From positions 1,178,001 through 1,242,000 of the forward strand of contig NZ_SPUW01000001.1 of NCBI RefSeq assembly GCF_004959925.1: a DNA stretch of 64,000 bases, given 5' to 3'. The notes beneath the pieces are model-generated. The model searched no databases, was not told the origin of the DNA, and worked only from the letters and a program-made list of their open reading frames with translations. The position numbers and the translations under genes are program-made. Every line of letters begins with the position of its first letter. The first letter of the stretch is position 1. Of this stretch, positions 1 to 9,101 are shown piece by piece. This DNA comes from Pseudooceanicola onchidii. Lineage in GTDB: Bacteria; Pseudomonadota; Alphaproteobacteria; Rhodobacterales; Rhodobacteraceae.

Positions 1-890
1 ATGAATTCGCCGGTCGACTGGTAGGTCATGTCGATCTCGTCGGCATCGGCCGCCGCGACCCAGGACGCCATGTCGGTGCCGAAGTCGATGAATTCGATCC
101 GGTCCAGATAGGCGCCTTCGCCCCACCACTGGTGATCGGTGTTCTTTTCAAGAACCTGGCGCACGCCGACTTCGTTTTCGGTCGGGATGAACGGGCCGGT
201 GCCGATCGGGTTCGCCGCCGGATCGCCGCCGTCGTAGGACGAATGCACGATGGCCGCCGGGTAGTCGGCGAAGCCCGCGATGATCGTGATGTCGGGCGAG
301 GAGGTCTTGAGCACGACCGTGTGGTCGTCGACCTTGGTCAGCGCGCCGTCCTTGACCATGCCGCTGTCGTCGTCGATCAGCGATGCCATGCGCGAGGCCA
401 TGGAATTGCCTTCGACGTTCTTTTCGCACCAGCGGGTGATGTTGAAGATGACGTCGTCGGCTGTGAAGGCATCGCCATTGTTCCAGGTGACACCCTGGCG
501 GACCTTCAGCGTGTATTCGGTCGCGTCGTCGTTGGCTTCCCAGCTTTCCAGCAGCATGCCCTTGAACGACCCGTCTCGCTGGTATTCGACCAGGTATTCC
601 AGCCAGCCGCGGCTGAAGTTCGCCATCTGCGACCAGTCGAAATTGCGCGGGTCCTTCAGCGCCTTGGTCTCCATCTGGACGCGCAGCGTGCCGCCCATCT
701 GGGGCTGCATGTGGCTTTCGGCCTGCGCCGGTTCCAGGCCGCCCAGGCCATAGATCGTGGCGGTGGCGACACCAAGGGCAGAGGCACGGGTGATGAATTC
801 ACGACGGCTCAGCTGGCCCGCCTTGAATTCCTGCGCCCACATCTCGGCGGCCGGATGGACGGCCTCCGTGATCTTGTCCATACGAGTCAT
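1..890 (-). CDS. Peptide ABC transporter substrate-binding protein (family 5), 3' truncated by window edge
   Basis: Periplasmic solute-binding protein of the SBP_bac_5 (DppA/OppA-like) family, which delivers peptides or similar solutes to an ABC permease. The protein starts at 890 ([10 protein letters not shown]) behind an AGGGAG ribosome site. Residues 28-33 read SRREFI, a twin-arginine motif followed by a hydrophobic stretch, so export by Tat is likely. The mature part has the family's LRVQ start, a [12 protein letters not shown] segment and a GTGPF segment. About 296 residues are visible; the family is usually 500-600 residues, so the C-terminal half and any permease genes lie to the left of the window. 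The family is clear; the substrate cannot be told. Confidence 0.9.
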   Translation of the reverse strand, partial: MTRMDKITEAVHPAAEMWAQEFKAGQLSRREFITRASALGVATATIYGLGGLEPAQAESHMQPQMGGTLRVQMETKALKDPRNFDWSQMANFSRGWLEYLVEYQRDGSFKGMLLESWEANDDATEYTLKVRQGVTWNNGDAFTADDVIFNITRWCEKNVEGNSMASRMASLIDDDSGMVKDGALTKVDDHTVVLKTSSPDITIIAGFADYPAAIVHSSYDGGDPAANPIGTGPFIPTENEVGVRQVLEKNTDHQWWGEGAYLDRIEFIDFGTDMASWVAAADADEIDMTYQSTGEF

Positions 891-1140
891 GTTTGTCTCC
901 CTGTGACGTATGACGAAATGCGGGCCTTTGTGGCCCCGTTTGATTGGTTGTGCCCGCGTCGGGCTGCCGCTTGATGTGGCGCGGTCGGCGGAAACATCAA
1001 CATTCCCAATAGCGAAGCAAAAATTGTGTCCCGGCTAGGGGCGTCATCGACATATTATGGTCTGTTTGCGACATCTGCACTAGTCAAAGACGACATCCCT
1101 AGGTTTTGCAACCGAAAATCGGGGATTTAGGCGCGGAATG
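891..1140. other. Gene-free upstream region of the ABC binding protein
   Basis: Together with the terminator that follows it, this separates two leftward genes. It must carry the promoter of the binding-protein operon. It is less GC-rich around 995-1065 (CATAATATG on the minus strand near 1050), which would suit a promoter, but no convincing -35/-10 pair stands out. I see no coding sequence in it; the open frames running through it are out-of-frame readings of the neighbours. Confidence 0.5.
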
Positions 1141-1171
1141 AAAAAGGGGCGCCGCTGTCCTGCGACGCCCC
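1141..1171 (-). terminator. Rho-independent terminator of the AraC gene
   Basis: On the minus strand GGGGCGTCGC (1171-1162) and GCGGCGCCCC (1155-1146) form a 10-bp stem with one G-U pair and a 6-nt loop, followed by five T (1145-1141). It lies 35 bp after the AraC-family stop codon. Confidence 0.85.
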
Positions 1172-1205
1172 GATAGGATCGGTGTGATCCGCGCTTCGGC
1201 ACCAC

Positions 1206-2039
1206 TTACCCCCGCGCCGCGGTCCTCAGGGCCGAGGGCGTCTGGCCGGTCTGGTTCTGGATGAAGCGGGTGAAATAGGCGGCCGAGCTGAAGCCAAGCA
1301 TGTCGGCGATCAGCCGGATCGGAAGCTCTCCGCTCTCCAGCATGTCGCGCGCGGCATAGAGCACGCGTTCGGTGATGATGTCCGCCGCCGTCATGCCCGA
1401 GATCTGGCGACACGCGCGGCTCAGGTGCGTCGGCGTGACGCCCAGGGCCTCGGCGTAATCGGCCATCGGCTGGCCCGAGCGATAGTTCTTCTCGACCCGC
1501 TCGCAGAACGACGCGATCAGCCGTTCGGCGGCCGGCACGCGCGGGGCGGGCTGGTTTTCGGGCATCGCCAGCATCCGGCGCATCCAGACCGCCAGCAGCC
1601 CGGCGTGGGCCTTCGCGGCCTCGTCGCCGAAGGCGCGGTGCGTGGATTGTTCGCGCTGCATGTTGTCGAGGATCGCGGTCACCTCGTTCTGCGCCATCAC
1701 GTCGCGGACCCTCAGGTGCTGCACGTCGTCCGGCATGATCCCGGATTCATGGGCGGGCAGATCGACCGCAACGCCGTAGGTCTGCTTGCCCAGGTCCATC
1801 GACATCAGCGTGCCCGCCGGGATGTAGAAGGCGTTGTGCGCCCCCACGCCGCGCCGCTTGCCCAGGATGGTCGCGCGGCCCTGGCCCTTGGTGATCCAGA
1901 GGAAAAGATGCGAGGCGCGGGCATGCTGAACCTCAAGCCGCCACGGCGCGCCCATGGTCAGCTGACCCAGGCTGCGCAGCCTCGGAGAGGCCACCGAATG
2001 TTCGTGGGGGGATTGGGCGAGGATGTTCTGTATCTGCAT
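1206..2039 (-). CDS. AraC-family transcriptional regulator
   Basis: DNA-binding regulator of 277 residues. The N-terminal half looks like the AraC arabinose-binding/cupin domain (beta-rich, GAHNAFYIPAG). The C-terminal 100 residues hold two helix-turn-helix units; the second contains LIADMLGFSSAAYFTRF and ends in the typical PSALR segment. I place the start at 2039 (MQIQNI) because AGAGAGG sits 8 nt upstream; an in-frame ATG at 2123 would add 28 unlikely residues running into the DnaA-box region. It is transcribed alone, away from miaA, and the binding-protein gene follows 315 bp downstream on the same strand. It may regulate that transporter, but nothing in the sequence proves this. Confidence 0.85.
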   Translation of the reverse strand: MQIQNILAQSPHEHSVASPRLRSLGQLTMGAPWRLEVQHARASHLFLWITKGQGRATILGKRRGVGAHNAFYIPAGTLMSMDLGKQTYGVAVDLPAHESGIMPDDVQHLRVRDVMAQNEVTAILDNMQREQSTHRAFGDEAAKAHAGLLAVWMRRMLAMPENQPAPRVPAAERLIASFCERVEKNYRSGQPMADYAEALGVTPTHLSRACRQISGMTAADIITERVLYAARDMLESGELPIRLIADMLGFSSAAYFTRFIQNQTGQTPSALRTAARG

Positions 2040-2104
2040 GTCCGAACCTCTCTGTTTGCGCCAACCTTGGCCGGGATGTCGCATATCGTAAAGTCCTCTG
2101 TGAG

Positions 2105-2198
2105 TTATCCACAGCTTCTCCACAGAAATCCGCCGTCAAGAGGGCAAACTGGGGACAGTTTGGGGATTATTACCCTGAGGCGGCGAAAGTTATCCACG
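2105..2198. promoter_or_regulatory. Cluster of DnaA-box-like sites between miaA and the AraC gene
   Basis: A perfect DnaA box TTATCCACA lies at 2105-2113. A one-mismatch box TTCTCCACA lies at 2116-2124 and another, TTATCCACG, at 2190-2198, immediately followed by a GANTC methylation motif (GAATC, 2198-2202) that overlaps the miaA stop codon. All three boxes point the same way within 94 bp. They lie in the AraC promoter region, so DnaA-dependent control of that gene is the simplest reading. Confidence 0.55.
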
Positions 2199-2200
2199 AA

Positions 2201-3070
2201 TCAACCATTGGGGGAAATCTTCCGCCATGCGGACATGCGTGCCCGAAACCAGGTGCGCTGCCGTTTCGCGAACTGGCGGGTCGCGATGGTCGCGGCCTCT
2301 GTCGCCGCGTCGAGCGTCAGGGCGCCCTGCAGATGGGCAATCAGTTCGGGCGCGCCGATGGCTTTCGAAGACGGCAGGGACGGTTCCCACCCGTCAAGGT
2401 TCGCGGCGGCCTCGTCCAACGCGCCCTGTTTCAGCATCAGGTCGAACCGCCGGTCGATGCGGGGTGTCAGCCAGTCTTTCGGGGCGTCGAAGACAAGGCA
2501 GTCCGCCTGGTCCGGGGGTAGGGCCGCCTGCGGCGTGTCGTCCTGCCACGCAGACAGCGCACGCCCGGTGGCGCGCCAGACCTCCCAGGCGCGCTGCACG
2601 CGCATGGGGTTGCGCTGATCGATCCGCGACAGCGTTTCGGCATCCAGGTCTGCCAGCAGGGCCGCGATGCCTTCCGCCTCGCGCAGTTGGTCGCCTTCGG
2701 CCCGGATCTCTGGCGGGGTTGCGGGGATCTCGGCCAGCCCTTCGGTCAGCGCGGTGAAATACAGCCCCGTGCCCCCGACGATCACCGGCGCAGCCTCCAG
2801 CAACGGCGTCACTTCGCGCAGCCATTCCCCGACCGAATAGGCGTGATCCCGCGCGATGTGCCCGTAAAGACGGTGCGGCACCCGCGCTTCGTCTTGCTCC
2901 GAGGGTCGCGCGGTCAGCACCCGCCAGTTGTCATAGACCTGACTCGCATCGGCGTTCACCACGACCCGCCCGTCACGCGCCGCGATCTCCATCGCCAGCG
3001 CCGATTTGCCCGATGCGGTCGGCCCGGCGATCAGCACGGGCCGTTCTTTTGAAAGGCCTGCGGGGATCAT
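2201..3070 (-). CDS. miaA: tRNA dimethylallyltransferase MiaA
   Basis: Transfers a dimethylallyl group to N6 of A37 in tRNAs that read UNN codons, the first step toward ms2i6A. The 289-residue protein has the P-loop GPTASGKS at residues 16-23, then the [11 protein letters not shown] segment (a variant of the usual DSxQVYxxxxIGTAKP), IVGGTGLYF, and the family's [17 protein letters not shown] and [10 protein letters not shown] motifs near the C terminus. Length is normal. It is read away from the pyrH-frr operon, from the far side of a 100-bp divergent gap. The GTG/ATG choice is clear because MIPAG precedes the P-loop at the usual distance. Confidence 0.95.
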   Translation of the reverse strand: MIPAGLSKERPVLIAGPTASGKSALAMEIAARDGRVVVNADASQVYDNWRVLTARPSEQDEARVPHRLYGHIARDHAYSVGEWLREVTPLLEAAPVIVGGTGLYFTALTEGLAEIPATPPEIRAEGDQLREAEGIAALLADLDAETLSRIDQRNPMRVQRAWEVWRATGRALSAWQDDTPQAALPPDQADCLVFDAPKDWLTPRIDRRFDLMLKQGALDEAAANLDGWEPSLPSSKAIGAPELIAHLQGALTLDAATEAATIATRQFAKRQRTWFRARMSAWRKISPNG

Positions 3071-3170
3071 CCGTATAGACCGGTGTCATGGCGGGAATGG
3101 TGCATTGAACTGCGTCTCGTTTTGGACCATTTTGCCGCCAACCTACCCCCCGGAAAAGACGGAGCGCAAC

Positions 3171-3899
3171 ATGGCCGAAGACCAGCCCAAGACCACCTAC
3201 AAGCGCGTGCTGCTCAAGATATCGGGGGAAGCGCTGATGGGCGATCAGGGGTACGGCCTGAACCCGCCGACCGTCGATCGCATCGCCAAGGAGGTCAAGA
3301 CCGTCCACGACATGGGTGTCGAGATCTGCATGGTCATCGGTGGCGGCAACATCTTCCGCGGCCTCGCGGGCAGCGCGCAGGGGATGGAGCGGACCACCGC
3401 CGACTACATGGGCATGCTGGCGACGGTGATGAACGCACTGGCGATGCAGGCCGCGCTCGAGGCGCTCAAGATCCACACCCGGGTGATCTCGGCCATCCCG
3501 ATGGACCAGGTCTGCGAACCCTACATCCGCCGCCGCGCCGTGCGCCACCTTGAGAAGAAGCGCGTCTGCATCTTCGCGGCCGGCACCGGCAACCCCTATT
3601 TCACGACCGACACCGCCGCGACGCTGCGCGCCAACGAAATGGCCTGCGAGGCGATCTTCAAAGGCACCAAGGTCGACGGCGTCTATGACAAGGACCCGAT
3701 GAAGCACGCGGATGCGAAACGCTTCGACAAGGTCAGCTATGACGAGGTGCTGGCGCAGCATCTCAATGTCATGGATGCCTCGGCCATCGCGCTGGCGCGG
3801 GACAACAAGAAGCCGATCATCGTCTTTTCGCTGGACGAGCCGGGCGGTTTCCGTGGCATCCTGGCGGGCGAGGGGACCTATACCATCGTCAAGGACTAG
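3171..3899 (+). CDS. pyrH: UMP kinase PyrH
   Basis: Phosphorylates UMP to UDP in pyrimidine nucleotide synthesis. It belongs to the amino-acid-kinase fold, not the eukaryotic UMP/CMP kinase fold. The 242-residue protein begins [22 protein letters not shown], with [19 protein letters not shown] and [13 protein letters not shown] all present. The start at 3171 has GGAG upstream; the longer in-frame reading back to 3006 overlaps miaA and is unlikely. It opens the pyrH-frr-uppS-cdsA-dxr-rseP gene row conserved in proteobacteria, although a 228-bp gap holding an inverted repeat separates it from frr. Confidence 0.97.
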   Translation: MAEDQPKTTYKRVLLKISGEALMGDQGYGLNPPTVDRIAKEVKTVHDMGVEICMVIGGGNIFRGLAGSAQGMERTTADYMGMLATVMNALAMQAALEALKIHTRVISAIPMDQVCEPYIRRRAVRHLEKKRVCIFAAGTGNPYFTTDTAATLRANEMACEAIFKGTKVDGVYDKDPMKHADAKRFDKVSYDEVLAQHLNVMDASAIALARDNKKPIIVFSLDEPGGFRGILAGEGTYTIVKD

Positions 3900-3923
3900 G
3901 GGCTCTGCCCCCGGTCCTGCGGA

Positions 3924-4003
3924 CCTCCCCCGAGGTATTTCCGACCAGAAGAAGGGGGCAGGGCCCGTCTCTTCTTCTGGGTCCAAATACCTCCGCCGGA
4001 GGC
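3924..4003. repeat. Inverted pair of a Roseobacter-type intergenic element
   Basis: Two copies face each other between pyrH and frr. The arms 3933-3954 and 3971-3992 are inverted repeats matching at 18 of 22 positions (AGGTATTT and CCAGAAGAAG are perfect), with a 16-nt spacer. The right-hand copy (3971-4003, minus strand) starts GCCTCCGGCGG and matches the single copies at 15529-15561 and 26168-26200. Transcribed, the pair could fold into a long hairpin between pyrH and frr and might limit read-through, but there is no T run. Confidence 0.75.
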
Positions 4004-4127
4004 TTCGGGACGTTCCCAAGGGGCGGCACGACCTGATTTGATCCGGGGGCAGGCAAGCGACGCCTATACAAGCCGGGGCGCGTGCCGTATTACGCCTTTC
4101 GACAAATTTCAGAACTGGGAGGCACCC

Positions 4128-4691
4128 ATGTCCGAAGACTTCGAGCTGGATACAGATGACCTGAAACGGCGCATGGACGGCGCCATGGGCGCGCTGCGCA
4201 CCGAATTCGCCTCTCTGCGGACGGGCCGGGCCTCGGCCTCGATGCTCGAACCCGTGATGGTCGATGCCTATGGCCAGCTGACCCCGATCAACCAGGTCGG
4301 CACCGTGAACGTCCCGGAACCGCGCATGGTCACCATCAACGTCTGGGACAAGGGCCTTGTGAACAAGGTCGAAAAGGCGATCCGCGAATCCGGGCTGGGT
4401 ATCAACCCCCAGATGAACGGCACCATCATCATGCTGCCGATCCCCGAGCTGAACGAGGAACGCCGCCGCGAGCTGACCAAGGTCGCGGGCAACTATGCCG
4501 AACATGCGCGCGTCGCGATCCGCAACGTGCGCCGCGACGGCATGGACCAGATCAAGAAGGCCAAGGGCGACGGCATGTCGGAAGACGACCAGAAGCTTTG
4601 GGAATCCGAGGTCCAGGACCTGACCAACACCTACATCAAGAAGGTGGACGAGGCGCTCGAGACCAAGCAGGGCGAGATCATGCAGGTCTGA
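4128..4691 (+). CDS. frr: Ribosome recycling factor
   Basis: Frees ribosomes from mRNA after termination together with EF-G. The 187 residues match the family's length and pattern: [20 protein letters not shown] near residue 30-50, [13 protein letters not shown], and the C-terminal [21 protein letters not shown] helix region. The start at 4128 follows GGGAGG by 6 nt; the open frame extends upstream to 4038 without a ribosome site. The next gene, uppS, starts 15 bp after the stop. Confidence 0.97.
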   Translation: MSEDFELDTDDLKRRMDGAMGALRTEFASLRTGRASASMLEPVMVDAYGQLTPINQVGTVNVPEPRMVTINVWDKGLVNKVEKAIRESGLGINPQMNGTIIMLPIPELNEERRRELTKVAGNYAEHARVAIRNVRRDGMDQIKKAKGDGMSEDDQKLWESEVQDLTNTYIKKVDEALETKQGEIMQV

Positions 4692-4706
4692 TCCCGGGAG
4701 GGAGAC

Positions 4707-5432
4707 GTGACACAGCAGGATCATATCCGGCCCGGGCCGCGACATGTCGCCATCATCATGGACGGCAACGGCAGGTGGGCGACCATGCGGGGCCGCCCGC
4801 GTCTGTTCGGCCACCATGCCGGCGCCAAACGGGTGCGCGAGATCGTCGAAGCCTGCCCGGACATGGGTGTCAAGTACCTGACGATATTCGGCTTTTCGAC
4901 CGAGAACTGGAAGCGCACGCAGATCGAGGTCGCGGGCCTGATGTCGCTGTTCAAGCGGTACATTCAGAAAGAGGCGCGCGCGCTGAGGGCCAACAACGTG
5001 CGGGTGCGCTTCATCGGCGACCGTCCGGGGCTGGACGAGAAGCTGCAGAGCCTCATGGACGAGCTGGAAGAGACCACCCAAGGCTGTGACGGCACCAATC
5101 TGACCATCGCGCTGAACTACGGCGGCCGCGACGAAGTGGCCCGCGCGACCCGGCGGCTGGCCGAAGACGTCGCGGCCGGAAAGCTCGACCCGGCGGCGGT
5201 GGACGAGGAAACCCTGCCGCGCTACCTTGATACCCGCGTGCTGCCCGACCCGGATCTGGTGATCCGCACCAGCGGCGAGGCGCGGATTTCGAACTTCCTG
5301 CTGTGGCAGTCGGCCTATGCGGAATATGAATTCATCGACACCCTCTGGCCCGATTTCACCCCCAAGGTCTTTGCCGAGGTGATCGACAATTACACCAACC
5401 GCGACAGGCGGTTCGGCGGGGTGAAGGCCTGA
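4707..5432 (+). CDS. uppS: Undecaprenyl diphosphate synthase (cis-prenyltransferase)
   Basis: Condenses isopentenyl diphosphate with farnesyl diphosphate to make the C55 carrier lipid for peptidoglycan and LPS. The 241-residue protein carries HVAIIMDGNGRWA (catalytic Asp in MDGNG), GFSTENWKR, NYGGRDE and the C-terminal DPDLVIRTSGEARISNFLLWQ, all hallmark segments. A GTG start at 4707 is used, behind GGGAGGGAGA. The stop is followed one base later by the cdsA start, so the two are probably translationally coupled. Confidence 0.96.
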   Translation: MTQQDHIRPGPRHVAIIMDGNGRWATMRGRPRLFGHHAGAKRVREIVEACPDMGVKYLTIFGFSTENWKRTQIEVAGLMSLFKRYIQKEARALRANNVRVRFIGDRPGLDEKLQSLMDELEETTQGCDGTNLTIALNYGGRDEVARATRRLAEDVAAGKLDPAAVDEETLPRYLDTRVLPDPDLVIRTSGEARISNFLLWQSAYAEYEFIDTLWPDFTPKVFAEVIDNYTNRDRRFGGVKA

Positions 5433-5433
5433 T

Positions 5434-6213
5434 ATGGCCCGGTCGTGGGAAGATCTGTCGGCCCGGGTGATCTCTGGCCTTGCGATGGTCGCCATCGGCC
5501 TTGCGGTGATCTGGGCGGGCGGGCACGTGCTGCGGTTGGCCTTTGCGCTGGTCGCCGCCGGAATGGTCTGGGAACTGGTCCGCCTGCTGGCGCCCGAGGC
5601 CCATAAATCCGCGTTGGCCATGGCCGGAGCGGCGGGCCTGGCCCTTCTGGGCGCGCTTTATCTGCCGGTGATGCTGGCGTTGCCGCTTCTGCTGGCCCCG
5701 GCCATGGCGGGTATCGCCTGGGTGCCGCGCCACCGGGTCCTGTACCTCAGCTATACCGCGTTGATCATCGTCGCGGCCTTCGGCATGGTCCAGCTGCGCG
5801 AGGTCTCGGGCATGGGCTGGATGCTGTGGCTGGTTCTGGTCGTGGTGGCAACCGACGTGGCGGGATATTTCGCCGGACGTGCCATCGGCGGGCCGAAGTT
5901 CTGGCCGCGCGTGTCGCCCAAGAAGACATGGTCCGGCACCGTGGCTGGCTGGGTCGCGGCGGCGCTGGTCGGCGTGGTCTTCATGGCCGAGGTCGGGCCG
6001 GGCCTGATCGGCCTGTCGGTCGCCGTCGCCATGGCGTCCCAGATGGGGGATATGGCGGAAAGCGCGATGAAGCGACGTGTCGGCGCCAAGGACAGTTCGT
6101 CGCTGATCCCCGGCCACGGCGGGTTGCTGGACCGGTTCGACGGCATGCTGGGCGGCGCGGTCTTCCTGCTGCTGATCGGCCCCTGGGCGGGGCTGCCTGT
6201 GGGCGTGAACTGA
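5434..6213 (+). CDS. cdsA: Phosphatidate cytidylyltransferase CdsA
   Basis: Integral inner-membrane enzyme that makes CDP-diacylglycerol from phosphatidate and CTP, the branch point of phospholipid synthesis. The 259 residues hold seven or so hydrophobic segments and the C-terminal signature with KRRVGAKDSSSLIPGHGGLLDRFD (two invariant Asp). The N terminus WEDLSARVISGLAM is typical. It overlaps the dxr start by one base (TGATG at 6211-6215). Confidence 0.95.
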   Translation: MARSWEDLSARVISGLAMVAIGLAVIWAGGHVLRLAFALVAAGMVWELVRLLAPEAHKSALAMAGAAGLALLGALYLPVMLALPLLLAPAMAGIAWVPRHRVLYLSYTALIIVAAFGMVQLREVSGMGWMLWLVLVVVATDVAGYFAGRAIGGPKFWPRVSPKKTWSGTVAGWVAAALVGVVFMAEVGPGLIGLSVAVAMASQMGDMAESAMKRRVGAKDSSSLIPGHGGLLDRFDGMLGGAVFLLLIGPWAGLPVGVN

Positions 6214-7382
6214 TGCGGCGTGTCACCATCCTGGGGGCGACCGGATCCATCGGGCAGAACACCATCGACCTGATCGACCGCAACCGCGACGCCTATCAGG
6301 TGGTCGCGCTGACGGGCGGTCGGAATATCGAACGCCTTGCCCGCGATGCCATCCGACTTGGGGCCGAGGTCGCGGTGACGGCACATGACGACCTGCTGGA
6401 CGACCTGCGTGCTGCGCTTGGCCAGTCTGGCGTCGCGGCCGCCGCCGGGGCAGAGGCGCTGACCGAAGCCGCCGCCCGGCCCGCCGACTGGGTCATGTCC
6501 GCCATCATCGGGGCAGCGGGGCTGCGGCCCGGTCTGGCGGCGTTGGAGCAGGGGACGACCCTGGCGCTGGCCAACAAGGAAACGCTGGTCGCCGCGGGCG
6601 CGCTGGTCATGCAGACCGCGCGGTCCAAGGGCGGAACGATCATTCCGGTTGACAGCGAGCATTCGGCCGTCTTCCAGGCCCTGGGCGGCGAAGACATGGC
6701 CTCGGTCGAACGGGTGATCCTGACGGCCAGCGGTGGCGCCTTCCGCGACTGGCCGATCGAGAAGCTTCGTTCTGCCACGCCGGAACAGGCCGCAACCCAT
6801 CCCAACTGGGACATGGGCCAGCGCATCACCATCGACAGCGCCTCGATGTTCAACAAGGCGCTGGAGGTGATCGAGGCCCGCGAATTCTTCGGCCTTGCCC
6901 CCGACCAGATCGAAGTGCTGATCCACCCCGAAAGCATGGTTCACGCGCTGGTCGGCCACGTCGACGGCGGCATCCTTGCGCATCTTGGCGCGCCCGACAT
7001 GCGCCACGCCATCGGCTATGCGCTGCATTGGCCCGAACGCGCACCTCTGCCGGTCGAACGGCTGGATCTGGCCAAGCTGGGCCAGCTGACCTTCCGTGCC
7101 CCCGACATGGCACGTTATCCCGCGCTTGATCTGGCACGGCAGGTGATGGAACGGGGCGGTCTGGCCGGTGCCGCGTTCAACGCCGCCAAGGAACGCGCAC
7201 TTGACGGGTTCATCGCCGGGCATATCTCGTTCACGGACATGGCAGACGTCGTCGGCCGGGTCCTGGACCGGATCGAGGCGCGCCCCGGTCACATTGACGC
7301 CCCCTTTACCCTTGATAACGTCCTTCAAATGGACCATCTCGCCCGGTATGAGGCCGATAATGTGATGGCCGAGAGGCAGTAG
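6213..7382 (+). CDS. dxr: 1-deoxy-D-xylulose 5-phosphate reductoisomerase
   Basis: Second step of the MEP isoprenoid pathway: converts DXP to 2-C-methylerythritol 4-phosphate with NADPH. The 389-residue protein starts MRRVTILGATGSIG, with the NADPH motif GATGSIG at residues 8-14, LANKETLVAAG, the metal-binding PVDSEHSA segment, and TASGGAFRD plus HPNWDMG near the active site. The start overlaps the cdsA stop. IspG, a later enzyme of the same pathway, is also in this window (43993-45117). Confidence 0.96.
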   Translation: MRRVTILGATGSIGQNTIDLIDRNRDAYQVVALTGGRNIERLARDAIRLGAEVAVTAHDDLLDDLRAALGQSGVAAAAGAEALTEAAARPADWVMSAIIGAAGLRPGLAALEQGTTLALANKETLVAAGALVMQTARSKGGTIIPVDSEHSAVFQALGGEDMASVERVILTASGGAFRDWPIEKLRSATPEQAATHPNWDMGQRITIDSASMFNKALEVIEAREFFGLAPDQIEVLIHPESMVHALVGHVDGGILAHLGAPDMRHAIGYALHWPERAPLPVERLDLAKLGQLTFRAPDMARYPALDLARQVMERGGLAGAAFNAAKERALDGFIAGHISFTDMADVVGRVLDRIEARPGHIDAPFTLDNVLQMDHLARYEADNVMAERQ

Positions 7383-7397
7383 CAGTAAGGACCCCTG

Positions 7398-8738
7398 ATG
7401 GATTTCCTCCCGCAGTTCGGCAGCCTGTTCCAGACGCTCATCGCCTTTGTCGTGGCGCTGTCGATCATCGTGGCGATCCATGAATACGGCCATTACATCA
7501 TCGGGCGTCTGTCCGGCATCCGGGCCGAGGTCTTTTCGCTTGGCTTCGGGCCTGTGCTGTTTTCGCGGGTCGACAAGCACGGCACGCGCTGGCAATTCGC
7601 CGCGCTGCCCTTCGGCGGCTACGTCAAGTTCCTGGGCGACAGTGATGCGGCGTCGGGCAAGGACGCGGCGGGGATGCAGCACCTGTCCGACACCGACCGG
7701 CGCATGACCATGCACGGCGCGCCGCTTTGGGCGCGTTCGGCCACCGTGGCGGCCGGCCCGATCTTCAACTTCATCCTGTCGATCATCGTCTTTGCGGGGC
7801 TCTTCATGGTGCAGGGGCAGGTGTCGCACCCGCTTGCCGTGGCGGAGATGCGTCCGCTGCCGCCGTCCTATGCCGCGCTTGAGCCCGGCGATCGCATCCT
7901 GTCCATCGGTGGCATCGACCTGCCCCAGACCGACACCGGCGACTTTGCCGGGCTGGGTGACAACCTGCCCATGACGCAGACGCTGGACTATCGCGTCAGC
8001 CGCGACGGATCCGAGATGGTCGTGCCCGGACCGTACCCCTATCCCGCGCTGGTCACGCAGCTGGCGCCAAACTCGGCCGCCTATGACATCGGCCTGCAGG
8101 CCGGCGACGTGATCACCAGCGTCGACGGCGCCCCGATCTTCGCCTTTTCGCAGCTGAAGGATGCGGTCGAAACCTCGGACGGGCGCGTTCTGGCGATCGA
8201 GGTCTGGCGGCAGGGCGAACCCGATCTGCTTGGCTTCTCGCTTGCGCCGCGCCGGGTGGACGAACCCAAGCCCGAGGGCGGCTTCCGCACCGAATGGCGT
8301 ATCGGCATCGCCGGGGGGCTGGCGTTTGAACCGGCCACCGAAAGCACCGGCTTCGTCACCGCGGTCGGGGACGGTGTGACCCAGACCTGGCGCATCGCGT
8401 CCTCGTCGATCTCGGGCCTCTATCACATGATCACCGGCGCGATTTCGACATGCAACATGACCGGCCCGATCGGCATCGCGCAGACCTCGGGCGCGATGGC
8501 AAGCCAGGGCGCGGTCAGCTTCATCTGGTTCGTGGCGGCGCTGTCGACGGCCGTCGGGTTGCTGAACCTCTTCCCGATCCCGGTGCTGGACGGCGGACAC
8601 CTGGTGTTCTTCGGCTACGAGGCGATCGTGGGAAAACCGCCTTCGGACAATGCCTTGCGCGTGCTGATGGGGGCAGGGCTGACGCTGATCCTGGGCGTGA
8701 TGCTGTTCGCGCTGTCGAACGACGTGTTCTGCCCCTGA
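7398..8738 (+). CDS. rseP: RIP metalloprotease RseP (site-2 protease)
   Basis: Membrane-embedded zinc protease that cleaves anti-sigma factors and leftover signal peptides within the membrane (MmpA in Caulobacter). The 446-residue protein has HEYGH at residues 28-32 in the first membrane helix, two PDZ regions in the middle (GDRILSIGGIDL and AGDVITSVDGAP), and the second metal motif NLFPIPVLDGGH near the C terminus. It closes the uppS-cdsA-dxr-rseP block, 15 bp after dxr. Confidence 0.95.
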   Translation: MDFLPQFGSLFQTLIAFVVALSIIVAIHEYGHYIIGRLSGIRAEVFSLGFGPVLFSRVDKHGTRWQFAALPFGGYVKFLGDSDAASGKDAAGMQHLSDTDRRMTMHGAPLWARSATVAAGPIFNFILSIIVFAGLFMVQGQVSHPLAVAEMRPLPPSYAALEPGDRILSIGGIDLPQTDTGDFAGLGDNLPMTQTLDYRVSRDGSEMVVPGPYPYPALVTQLAPNSAAYDIGLQAGDVITSVDGAPIFAFSQLKDAVETSDGRVLAIEVWRQGEPDLLGFSLAPRRVDEPKPEGGFRTEWRIGIAGGLAFEPATESTGFVTAVGDGVTQTWRIASSSISGLYHMITGAISTCNMTGPIGIAQTSGAMASQGAVSFIWFVAALSTAVGLLNLFPIPVLDGGHLVFFGYEAIVGKPPSDNALRVLMGAGLTLILGVMLFALSNDVFCP

Positions 8739-8887
8739 CGGACTGACGACGCGCGGCATTGACTCGAGGTCGCCCGCGCTGCCCCCAAAAGGTCACAATT
8801 GGCACCGGATTTTCGCCCCATTCTGGCACGAAGTTCTTAACGAACAGCGGGTATAACGCCTGCACGAGCTTCTACAGGATCGAAACG

Positions 8888-9019
8888 ATGCAAATCATTC
8901 AGAATGGCTATTCCGGTGTGTCGCTGCTGGTCGACCTGAACCGTGACCGCCTTTTCACCATCGCCATGATCGCAGTCGCCCTGGGCGCAGGCGGATGGCT
9001 GGGCTCTTTCATGAGCTGA
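8888..9019 (+). CDS. 43-residue single-pass membrane microprotein
   Basis: Short reading frame with start ATG at 8888 behind CAGGATCGAAACG. It encodes a polar N terminus (MQIIQNGYSG, then LLVDLNRDR) and one membrane helix rich in Ala, Val and Gly ending GSFMS. I recall very similar small hypothetical proteins in other Rhodobacteraceae, which supports it being real, but no function is known to me. It sits alone between rseP and bamA and has its own strong terminator 80 bp downstream, so it is probably a separate transcript. A possible -10 (TATAAC) lies at 8852-8857. Confidence 0.65.
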   Translation: MQIIQNGYSGVSLLVDLNRDRLFTIAMIAVALGAGGWLGSFMS

Positions 9020-9101
9020 CACAAGTTTCCCCCAGGCCGTGGCAGCGGCCGACCTCACGATCGGACTTTGGCAGCAACTGACAGTCCGTTCGAAACTTGA
9101 C

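Noticed and set aside
2101-2202. Replication origin
   Set aside because: The DnaA boxes are too few and no AT-rich unwinding region, dnaA, parAB, hemE or other usual origin neighbour is in view. A regulatory or titration site is more likely.
2973-5621. Minus-strand open frame of 882 codons
   Set aside because: It lies antisense to pyrH, frr and uppS, which are clear genes. Its product is His/Arg/Asp-rich with no domain, as expected for the antisense of GC-rich codons.
5751-8759. Minus-strand open frame of 1002 codons
   Set aside because: Antisense to cdsA, dxr and rseP; the composition (runs of RHG, DQR, HDH) is that of a shadow frame, and no start signal is seen.
8832-8846. SOS box upstream of the 43-residue gene (GTTC-TTAAC-GAAC)
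   Set aside because: It is a GTTC-N5-GAAC palindrome, not the direct GTTC-N7-GTTC repeat used by alphaproteobacterial LexA. It may be chance.
8759-9019. Longer 86-residue version of the 43-residue gene
   Set aside because: The extra N-terminal residues (TRGRPRCPQKV and on) cover the promoter region, lack a ribosome site and differ in composition from the rest.
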